64,000 bases of DNA from Anseranas semipalmata. Lineage: Eukaryota; Chordata; Aves; Anseriformes; Anseranatidae. Location of the stretch: NCBI GenBank assembly GCA_013399115.1, contig VXAA01003938.1:124001-188000 (forward strand). The letters are read 5' to 3'. Shown piece after piece: positions 26,357 through 36,981 of the stretch. Every line of letters starts with the position of its first letter. Positions within the stretch are counted from its first letter, which is position 1. The notes under the pieces were generated by a model. It ran no database searches. It was not told where the DNA came from and worked only from the letters and a program-made list of their open reading frames with translations. A program made the position numbers and the translations under genes.

Positions 26357-29123
26357 GTAAGTTCACCTCGTTGTCAGCGTTTGGCTTTCCGAAAGCGTGC
26401 CGTTCTCCTCTCAGCCCTCCCCGAGGCGGGGAACAGCGAGTGCTGCTCGTTTACTTCCCTGGCTCTTCCGAGGGGCTTTTTCTTCTTTTTCTAAAGTAGC
26501 TTTTTCTGTAGGTCTCTCTGGTTTCCCTCAATATCGAACGGAATAAAAAAATAGCTATGAGCTGTAGATCTGGTGTTATAACTTCCTTATTGAAGCTCTG
26601 AGATGCTACCAGAGTGGGACAGGGATTAAAATAAAAAGTTCTGTTGTATCTGGAAAAGATCAGTGGTAGTAAAATCAACGTTAGATAAATGCATTTTGTT
26701 ACTTTACGCTTGGAAACAGTCTTGCATCTCTTTGTATTGGCAAGATTACTTCAGAATTGTACAATTAGCCTTTAATGTAGTAGTAGATACTGCCAATATT
26801 CAATTAATTCATGAGAAATCAAGTGTTTTTAGGTAGTGTTGGTTCTATTTGTCCAGGTGAATTTCTTGTCCTGCAGGCAAGGTGTTTTTTTGAGGCATGG
26901 TAATTGAATTATGCCACCTTGGTTGAACCCTCATAATTTCTTACCCTTCATAGATTCTTTAAGTCTGTTGGCAGTTGAAAAAGTGTAGTGGTGGAATGTG
27001 TTACTCAGTGTGGAAAAATAATAGCATAAATTAGGTTATTCCCTCTTCCTGTTAATCATTTGGTGCGATTATAATCTGAAAAAAATACCTCCTAAACAAG
27101 ATATTCTTGGTGAAGCTCTTCCTAAGAGGGAGAAAGTTTGCTTAAGAAAATGCTGCTGCTTGGAAAATAACATCCCCCCACTTAAAAGGTTTCATTATTT
27201 ATGAAACACACAATGGAATAAAGTACAGAGATTTAATTGCACAATCCCCCAAAATCTAGACTAATGGATATTCCTGGTACACAGAGTAATGTTTTTTTTT
27301 TTTTTTTTCCCCCAAGGCTGTATATTGAGAGTTCAGGTCCAGTTCTGGGAAGGGCAGGGGCAATGGTTTTTAGCAATGATCTAGTCTGAGGATTCTCTTG
27401 AAATTGGTGAAGCTTGGTATTCATATCATGGCTCTATGAAACAAGGGGAGGGGAAGAAAAAAAAAAACAGAACCAAGCAAGGAAAAAAAGAATTCAGTGC
27501 TTCATAACACAGATGTATTTACCCACCCCCACTTAGTGTGGATGTGGCTGTGGTCAAGACAACTTGTCGTTTTTATAAATAGACTTTTTAAAACTACCAA
27601 CCCAATTAATGAAAGTGATAAATCATTAGGAAAGAGAAATAGAAAAGCCTCCATCAGACTATTCTGTTTGCTTGTTGGTGTAGGCATGTTTCATTTGTTT
27701 TTTAATAGCAATTGCTTTGTTAAGGTTACAAAAGAGTGCATTTTTTAATGTATTTTTAAATTTCATATTTGGAATGAATCTCTCAAAGCTCGGTTTTTGG
27801 TTAAGCCTGGCTTTTGCAAATTGTCAGCAAAGTTCTTTGGCTCCTTTAAGTCTTTGTGCTGCAGGCAAGAAAAAGTCCTTTTGCTCTAAAAGGAAGGTGT
27901 CTTTTTTTTTTTTTAACAGTACTACAGCAAAAATATTTTTTGGAAACGTAATTATAGATATGTTATCCAAAACTGGGCTCGTTATTGGAAATTTAGTAAG
28001 AACTTATTACATATAGTTCAAATTTATCCCATGTACAGTTCAAATTCCTTATGTCCTCGTATGCCTTTAACATAGATGTACATGTGTACACATGTCCATA
28101 GCTATTCAAAAGATTTACTCAGCACACTTGTGCTTACAGATGAAATTTTTTTCCTTTTTGTTTGCTAATGATTGTCAGCGCACACTGACTTTTAGTAAAG
28201 TAATGTGTAGGTCAAATTGGTATGAAGAGTTATAGTCCATGGCAAAATTCCTCTTGAATGCACTCAAGCTGATTTCACTCCTGAATTTTGCCTGTTACAT
28301 ATACTTAAACAAGACTGGGGAAGCTAACTAAATGCTTATTACATGGTCTGATGAGAAAGCTTAAAATCATTTTTCCAGTGATCTGATAAGAAAAACCTAA
28401 TAAAACTTGCTAGAAAGACAGAGATGCTTAAATGGATATTTATCGGTTATTCCTTTTTTTTTTTTAAGTGCATGCTGATAGCTGTTCAGTACCAGGAAAG
28501 TTTTGTTCCTCGTACATCTGGTATTTGTGCCATTTATTCCCCTTTTTTTGTTGAGTTGACAGTAGGAGGAAATGTAATCTAATAGTCAAATACTGTATGA
28601 AGAAGTAAAAGTTACTTTAACTGGTAGGTTTTAATTTACACAAGATACGAACTATTTCCAGGCTGTTTTGTTTGTCAGTGCTTTCACTTCCTTTCCAGTT
28701 AGTTCTAAAGTTTGGGTACTTTAGAAAACAGTTAATAATTTTATGCATCTTCAATTTTTGTTCTGTGTTGTATTCTTGGACAAGTGGGAGCCCTGAGATT
28801 TCTCTGAAATAAGTGACACAGACCTGGGATACCCTAGGTGGTGGAGGGAACCTGTGTAGGACAGATGCTGAGGGACAGGATGCGGACAAGATGAAATGGT
28901 TATGGTGTTGAGTTGAGTCAGGGATAAACCAGTTACTCTCCAGCATCTTCCAGAGTCTTTGTACTGTGATTTATAAGGCTGCTGGTTCTGTGAGGTAGAT
29001 GACACTGCAGTGGGTCTCCAGTGTTTGCTAGCTGATGCCCTAGGAAAATACTTAACCTGCTCTCTGAAGGTGGTGTAGCTGTGGACTACCGTACCTGAGT
29101 AGATACTGCTGGTTTTAATCTAA

Positions 29124-29356
29124 GAAAGGGTAGATTTAGATTAGGAAGAAATTCTTTACTGTGAGGGTGGTGAGGCACTGGCACAGGCTGCCCAGAGAAG
29201 CTGTGGATGCCCCATCCCTGGAGGTGTTCAAGGCCAGGCTGGATGGGGCCCTGGGCAACCTGGTCTAGTGGGAGGTGTCCCTGCCCATGGCAGGGGGTTT
29301 GGAACCAGATGATCTTTAAGGTCCCTTCCAACCCAAACTATTGTATGATTCTATGA
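29124..29356 (+). mobile_element. CR1 LINE 3'-end fragment in intron 1
   Basis: A sense-orientation CR1 tail: 'gggtagatttagatt', 'aggaagaaattctttactgtgag', 'cccatccctggaggtgttca', 'aaggtcccttccaaccca' and a terminal 'ttgtatgattctatga'. It lacks a few bases near its 5' end relative to the usual sequence. Short and untranslatable, it is a typical severely 5'-truncated insertion. Confidence 0.95.
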
Positions 29357-30609
29357 CCTCAAGTGGTTATGAAGTCATCTCTGTGATTTTTATGTTGGGT
29401 TTTGTTAAAATTGCTGCAAGGAATGATAAGTCTGTGGATGGTAGAGCTGGAGCAACTGTACTTGGCTTGGGAAACCAGCTTTCCCATAGATGGCTGTTCT
29501 TATAACATCTTTGTCTTCAGAGTATTTCCCTGGTAATGATGACATTAACCGAGTAGATTAGCCAGTTAAGATAGAGCAGTAGGGACAAGGGAGGTGGGTT
29601 TCTTTTTCTTGCTTGTTGTCGTTTCATGGCATTTTTTTAATACACGAGTCTCAACAGAAGCATTGTTGTGGTTTTTTTATTCTTCCATCTGCAGAAGCTT
29701 TCTGATTTGGATTTTTTTTTTTGTATTTATTATATTTATATACAGATTATATATATATATAAATCTATCTACCTATCTGCTTCATGTCACTGTCTTAATT
29801 TTCCAAACTTGAGAGAGATCCAGTTAAGTGAGATGTGCAACAGAAATGGAAATGTTGCAGTTTATTTATGTAGGTGTACCTTTTTTTTAAGGATTCTGGC
29901 AAGTTCATCTTTATGAGGGAAAGCAGAAATCAGGGTGGAATGTGAATAGATATACATGATCATCATTGTTGTTATACCCTTGAGGAGGCTTTGTTTTTAT
30001 AGTTGCTGGTGGGGGAGAGAAGATGAAGAATACAATGACTTTATGTCAGTACTAATCTCTTTATTTAAATTACATGTACTCAAGAACAAACCCATGCTCG
30101 TTCCTGTATAAAGACTTAAGTGTGTGCTTGAGATGAGATCACGAAAACCAAGCTGGTTAGCTGTGCAAAGGAGACCTATACTCTGATGTCTTGGTGTTTA
30201 TATTTTTATTTTGCAGTCGATTTGACATGCATTTGGTCCTTACCTGGTTTACTTTGGTTAGTCTAGGAGTTCTTTTTCTTGGCTAAATTGTGTGACCATG
30301 GAAAAAGATCAAGTATTAAACTTTCATTCAACTTAAAAGCCTAGCGCATGCTTTCTGTTTTTACTAATGCCTTTTATTTATTGCTTGTTTGGGGAGATGT
30401 AGAGATGAATGAAAGTAGATAATTTTGTTTCTTTTTATTGCTATTGATTAAACAGAGAAAATTGCAAAACTTATTTAGGTTTCATTGCTAGATACATATA
30501 TTTGTTGTTAGAATTGGGCTTAAGATCCATGAGGGTAGCTAACTTGAGCAGAAGCTCTTCTGACCACTTGTGGTGAAGAATGCATCCTTGGTCCCCTGGG
30601 TTTTGCCAG

Positions 30610-30716
30610 CCAAGGCAGGACAGCCCAAAGCAGTGCCAGAGGACAAGCTTGTCGATGCGTGTTGTCCCAAACAGGGGTCGCATGTTGGTTGTCTGTAGTA
30701 CTTGCAGTTGACAGAG
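30610..30716 (+). other. Candidate alternative 5' UTR exon of AKAP11
   Basis: A GC-richer 107-nt segment is bounded by ttttgccag on the left and acagag|gtaagtag on the right, the latter a strong donor at 30717. It lies 419 bp before the first coding exon, on the same strand. It would carry an 18-codon upstream ORF (ATG at 30655, TGA at 30709-30711). The polypyrimidine tract of the acceptor is interrupted. No known exon can be matched by eye, so this is a hypothesis from splice signals alone. Confidence 0.25.
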
Positions 30717-31135
30717 GTAAGTAGGCCAGTTGGTTGAGTGGGTAAGTGCTACATTTTCCCCTCCAGATTGCTGAAGGGTAGTTCCAGTGCACTGTATGGT
30801 ACAGGAATCTGCTGAAGAACTTCACCCAAGGATCAACAATAGTGAAACAATATTTCATGTAATGCTTTCTTCCACCAGTGCAGCTTTGGAATCTAGTTAA
30901 ATAAACATGTTGGAACTAACTGTAATGCGTGTGTGTGTGGGGGGTTGTTATTAATTTTACATTTTGTGCATCATTTTAAGTTAAGGCAGTGTTTTTTTTT
31001 GAGGGCAACAATCTTGGTTGTGTGCTGCTTGATCTTTGAAACAAAGCACATTTTGAAACTATTGGTTTTTGTTTTGTCTACTTGCATTTTTAAAATGGGG
31101 ACCATAAAAATAATCAAGTATAAATGTTTTTGTAG

Positions 31136-31240
31136 GTATTTTTGAACTGACTTTCATCGAATACTAAGACTGGTAAAATCATGGATATGTACGCAAGGGC
31201 TCAGGGCAGTCGCGTGAAACCAAGAATATCTGTGAAAAAG
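31136..31240 (+). CDS. AKAP11: AKAP11 first coding exon (5' UTR 31136-31180, codons 1-20)
   Basis: Acceptor tttttgtag ends at 31135 and donor gtaatt starts at 31241. The coding part begins at ATG 31181 and encodes 20 residues starting MDMYARAQ and ending ISVKK, phase 0. A second in-frame ATG at codon 3 could also be used. The start context is strong (A at -3, G at +4) and a stop at 31148-31150 closes the upstream frame. Confidence 0.88.
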
Positions 31241-34200
31241 GTAATTATCTGTATTTAAAAATATAATTTTGTAGATTTTTGGATCCTTATTGCATCAGTC
31301 TAATAATATACTAAGTAAACTTTTAGGTTTGGTTGGTGATTTTTTGTTTGTTTTGTCTTTGTTTTGCTTTGTAAGTTTTAACTTTGGTAGGCTAATGTTG
31401 CATGGAGGCAAGAAGCTGCCCTTGCTTTATGCGTTGGCATATTTAGCCTAGTAGAACTGGGAGAAAATAATTGAAAGGGCTGCATATGCTTTTGCTTCTT
31501 GTCTTCCTTTTTTGTTTTGAGGTGATATGATGAAACCATAATATATTTGTATGTTCAAATTTGCCTTGTTTGTGGAGTATAAGTATTTTATTTTGAGCAC
31601 CGATTCAAGTTTATATGTAATAACAGTTTTCAATGAACATTATATGTTTATATTTTATGTGAAATCTGTGTTAGAGCTTACTGTAATATGTATAGATCTT
31701 TGTTTCTTTACTTTTTTTCGTATGTTTATGTGAACTTCTGGGCAGAGCTTTGGTGAAATATAAAGTCTGCCTAGTGCTTGTGAAAGATACTTTTTTCTTT
31801 TTTTTTTAAACAGTATTTATTCCTTTGAATTTTGTCCCTTCAGTTTGGAGCGAGAAACTACTACTTCCTCAAATGAGAGTATTACACTGCAATTTATCTT
31901 GAAGGAACAAATTGATTTATCCAGTGCTATTTCTCAAAGTAGCTGAATGCAGATGAGTGTTTTTCTGGATCTTCCCTGATTCCTGCCGGACTTACAAGTG
32001 TGTACAGTGCTGAAGAAGAGCAACTGAGCAAGGAAGAATTTTGTCACCTGGAAATTGCATTATTTTATTCCATAAAACAGATTTTTTTTTAAAGAGACAG
32101 CATGTGTGGTATAGGTCCTGTAGAAACAGCTTGAGAGCAAAGATGAGCATTATGGAACTGCCAGGCAGAGAATCACTTGTTCTGGTTTCTGATGTAGAAT
32201 GATAACTGCTGTTCATTAAGCAGTTTCTAATTATGGGTGATATTCTTTCACTTTAAGACACAATGTATACAAATTTTTAACTGGTTTGTGAATAAACTAC
32301 AGTTAAATGAATTGTTTAACAACGTTCAGATCATTTTACGTTCTTAACCTGAGCATAGAGTGAATTTTAGAGGATGTTTGTAATCTGCCCTTTATTTGTT
32401 TTTTAATTTTTATTTTTTTTTTTACTTTTCGATTAATAAACAACACAACTTAATAAAAACAAACAGGCAAAAATCCCCTAGGTTTTTAGGCCTTTGCATT
32501 GCAGAAACATCTTTCTAATGACAGTGACCAGCGATTCCTCACTGATAGTAATGGTTGCCTATTAGTTCCGTGCATCGCTGTGTTAATTGCCATTAAGCAG
32601 TCTGGACTGTGCGGTTCTAGCAACGTGAATTCCACCCTTCTCAGGTGTCTCACAGAACTCTACGTTTTCATTCAGCCAGACTCTGCTGTTTTGATTCGCA
32701 GCTGCCTCTTCTTGATTTTTCCCTGAGGGGCAGCTACTTAGGTTATAGTGTGGAGCTTTCATTCTTTTTCACAGAGCCAGGCAGTAGGGTGGTCAGAATC
32801 TCGCTGTATTTCATCTTCTGTTGATTCACAGCTTGCAGTCTGATTCCTGTCTTCATAATACTTCAAAAGGCAATGTTGAAGTAGCTGTAGAAGTCAGTGC
32901 GTGGTTGCGGTATGTACATTTAAAGCTTAGGTTTCCATTTTTACAAAGTGACTTCAAAATATTCAGTCCGTTTAAATCTTACAGCACAAGAAATCAGAAG
33001 GAGCTCTTTTGTTACTTAAAAGCAGAGTAAACATGATTCGCCAGCATTGGACTTGATTTCTTGGCAGATAATGTAATTAAGAGTAAGAATTTTTCTGATA
33101 CTGTTAGTGTTCCTGGAAATCTCCTTCTGCTAGCCTTGCAAAAGCAGTGTTATAGACATCTTGTAGGTTTTTTGGTTGTTTGAGATATTAGAAAGCAGTT
33201 GCTTAAAATGATTCATGAGACTGACTAGTATACAATTTCCATTATTCTGTGAGGGATCTGTAGGTGATGACTTCTTGATTTGCTGGCTACAAAGGGAACA
33301 ATGCAAAACTTTGAATTGTTCTTTTGAGCTGGAGAAGTAAGGATTTTTGATTGTTCAGGTCTGTCTTGCTCTGCATGCATTTTAGGGTATTTGTGTTTTC
33401 CCCTACTATGACTTAATGAACACAGACTTCAAACCTACTGTTAAAGTAGGGTTTCCTATCAGACATCTGAGTTTGAGATTTCTGTGAGGAAGGAGTTCAC
33501 AGAACTAGCAAGTAGACCTTTCTAGATAGCTTGTTTTTTTGTTTTTTTTTCACATATGTAGTTGTACATTGGTAGTAACTGTACTATTTATAAAAACAAA
33601 TAATAACCTTCTGTTGAAGATGACCTCTTGTCCTTACCTACACTCAGCTGATAGTCTGGGGAACTTGCCATTTTTCAGTTTTTAATTTATCTGAGTGTCT
33701 CACAGACTGGGGTTGAGAGAACTTGCTTTCAGTGCCTGTTGGATAGGAGGTTTTCTCTGAAATTGAGTCCAGTCCTCTGCTGTCAAAACATAATTTTGGT
33801 AATATGAAGAAGTTTTTAAATATGGTCTCACAGTTAATGAGGGGAGATTAAAACAAAAACGTAAAACCCAAATAAACAAAACCAAAAAACCCTACTGCTG
33901 ATTTTAAGTCTTTTTGAACCACAGTCCTGTGAGGATCAAGAATCTTATGAATTCCAGACTGAAACTATTCATAGCAAATTTATACCCGTTCATGGGTGTC
34001 AGTATTCTTCAGCTTAAATAGATTTGTTTTTTTCCTTTTTGCTGATGTTCACCCTCATGATGTATTTACAGCTGTAGATCTGTTCTCTGTTAGCCTTGAC
34101 TTCTGGAAACTGTAAGCCAAGGTTTTAGTCTGCTTTTGTATGAAAGCCTCTGTGTTCCGGTGATTATCCTTCATAGTCCTCCTTTCTCTGCTTGTTGCAA

Positions 34201-36932
34201 GTTAATCTTTTCACACGTGGGTGATACGGTATCTGCAATTAGAGAGGATGCACTCAGTGACTCAAGTGATGTCACCTCTGCTAAAGGATGCTACTAGGGT
34301 CCTGTTTGCTATTTTCAGTGCTGCATCATATTGATTGTTCACTGCTATATCATGATCAAGAGGTTAAGTCCGGTCTCTTGTTTCCCAGCTTGTGAATTCA
34401 CAATTCTATTTAAAAGCTTGCTATTAGTTTTTAAGGATGTAACCTTGTACTTCATATGTTTGCATTTTAAACTATTCTCACCTTGAGCAAGTTCTTCCTG
34501 TCTGTGCCACTCCTCTTCGTAATTGATGATGCCTGCTTGCTTTGAATTATCAGATTCATCTGTCCATTTACTTTTTTCTTTGTTACATTTATTGGTGCTG
34601 ATGATACTTGACCTCAGTCTCGAGATGGAGGAAGTTGGTTATTGGGGTACTGGCTCACATCTCTTATCCTCTCAAAAAACCCTTTTCAGTCTCTATTTAG
34701 GCCACTTCTTCTTTTCCAGAAGCAGCTCTTTTACTAAAGAGCTCTTTTACTAGCTTCTTTTCTGGTTTTGTTAACTCCATTTGGTTCAGTGTCAGTAATC
34801 TATGGAAGTCAAGGTAGATGAGATCTTTCCTCTCTCTATGTATCGTGCCTGGTAATTTCCATATCTATTTATTTCTTTTCCATGAGCTCTCTTATATTCA
34901 TTCATATGATCTTAAAAACACACATCACTGCTTTCCCCTCCTTCTTAAGTCAGTATATTTTGTCTCTTCAGTCACGTAGGACCTCCATCAACCTGTTGTG
35001 TGGGTTTACATGGCAAGGGTTTGGTAGCAGGGGGGCTACCAGACCTTCAGCTGTCTTGTATGACAGTTCTTCCAGACCTGAGGGAGATTTTTTTGATTGT
35101 TGCACCTTTCTTCCTCACCCACTTCAACCTAGTATTCTCCAAAATTTTGAATTTAGTAACTTGAACTATGGTAATTCTTAATACCATACTCGTGTTCTAG
35201 TTCTCCATCCTGCCTTTTTTTTTCAAGGTATTAAACTGAGGAAGAAAACACTTATCTGTAAATAAGATGTTGAGGAAGAAAACACTTATGTGTAAATAAG
35301 ATGTATGTAATAGTTTGTAGCCTTATAAAACCTAAGAACTAGAGAATAATCTTCAGCACTTGTCAGACTGGATTACTGCTGATCTGCAGAGAATTAGCAG
35401 GTCATGTTGTTTGACTTTTTTTATTAATATTTTGAGTGCTGTGGCTGATTAAATTATTGTATAAGCTGAAAATGCGACATTTAAACATGCTGGTTTGATT
35501 TCACAAATCACTTTTCTGTGAGATGAGTGGGGGAGAGGCTAACTGCTTTTAGATTTACTGGGGGAGAGTGAGCAGTATTGGCACTGCAGCCGCCTGTAAA
35601 TCTGGATGATATAGAGAATCGGAGACATCGTCTGCATGCCTCACCAAGTATGAAGATGTAGCATGTGAGAGGAAAATTACAACTAAATGTATGGGGACAA
35701 AGGAGTAGATGAAAGTTGGAATTATTTGAATACTTTTAAAATTTGTTTCAGATGGCTCCCAAACTGCCTTACATGCTCTCCAAAATACTTCAGTTGCCAG
35801 CTCTTACTTTTCCATAAAAATGACTGTTTTGACTGCTTTAATGTCACTTGGCCTTTGCCATCCCAGCCTTGTTTGCTAACATTCTGAAATATGTTTTGGT
35901 AATTTCAGGGATGCTGAATTTTGCTTTTGTCTATCCATTTTAGAAATGCTTTCCTAATTTTGTATTACCATGAACACAAGCATTGTAACACAGGCCGTGC
36001 TACTTGGGCTTCCAAGGCAGTAGTACTTAACACTATTTTTTCCAGAGAAGAATCATCTTTCTTGAGCTTTGATTGTGATACATAAAATCATTTTTTACCA
36101 TAAAGGGATCGCTTTTGCTGTGGGATTGTCGGAAATGCAAAGCCTTCTCTGACTAAATTTCGCTGGCTAGTACTTGTACTGTTGTTTAAGAAGCTGTGCA
36201 GATTTGAAATAACTTGTAAGCTTGACACTTAATTTTTAACCGGGCAGTCATATGGAGAGTAAATAACTAGATGAACAATTTATAACCACATCATGATCTT
36301 ATTTTACTTCTTAACCTTTCCAGTTGCTAGAGAAGACAACAATTTTAAAAACAAAATTGGGGAAAAAAAAAGGTTGCTGACTTCCAAAAAAAAAAAAAAA
36401 AAAAAAAAGGGGGGAGGTTGTGGTTTTTTTTGGTTTTGTTTTTTTTTTCTTACAAGCTGAGGACTTTTGTCTTGTTTTGTTTGATTTCAGATAGCAGTGA
36501 TGATAATTCTTTTGTTTTTGCTGCATTTTATTACACTAGGAGAAATTCCTAGATTCTCGAGCCTTTTTTTAGCCATGCTTGCATGTCACCATAAATTTAA
36601 ATAAGAAATGTTAAAAGAAATAATTACACAGAATTAAGTTCTTTAGTATTTTTTCACAGAACGGGGAAGGAGGATGTTTAGGGTTTTTTTGTTTGTTTGG
36701 TTGGTTTTCTTCTGCTCTGGCTGTTGAGGCCACCTCTAGAACATTTCTTGGCTAAATTTGCTTTTCATTCTTTTTAAGGAAAAGCTGATGGAAAAGTTCC
36801 ATAGACAGGCTCTGATGCACAGAATGGGTGGGGCTTGGATTTCTTCTTGGATTCATCTGTTTCTTTTTTCCGAGTCTGCATGTTCTCACTATTGTATTTT
36901 CTTAAATACAGAATGGTCAACTTATTTTGGAA

Positions 36933-36981
<49 letters not shown>

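Larger units (their letters stand above)
25690..26480 (+). promoter_or_regulatory. AKAP11: CpG-island promoter of AKAP11 (with gap)
   Basis: The flanks of the N gap are extremely rich in GC and CpG compared with everything around them. At 25754-25765 there is an Sp1-type GC box (gggcgggggcgg). Two TAACGG hexamers (25741-25746 and 25750-25755) match the MYB recognition core, and a pure (GC)6 run lies at 25782-25793. A strong splice donor follows immediately after the gap (26357). This is the expected architecture of a housekeeping-type, TATA-less promoter plus untranslated exon 1, located about 5 kb before the AKAP11 start codon. The transcription start is presumably inside the gap. Confidence 0.82.
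26357..31135 (+). other. AKAP11: AKAP11 intron 1 (5' UTR intron)
   Basis: AT-rich intron beginning gtaagt and ending tttttgtag. It holds a CR1 fragment (29124-29356), several T/A runs, and a GC-richer segment at about 30530-30860 that may contain an additional untranslated exon. No other gene was recognised. Confidence 0.6.

Noticed and set aside
25670..26494. Long open frame across the N gap
   Set aside because: Most of it is translated N; the frame is an artefact of the gap inside a CpG island.
28617..29331. Minus-strand open frames around 29 kb
   Set aside because: The right half is the antisense of a CR1 tail; the left half has no recognisable protein.
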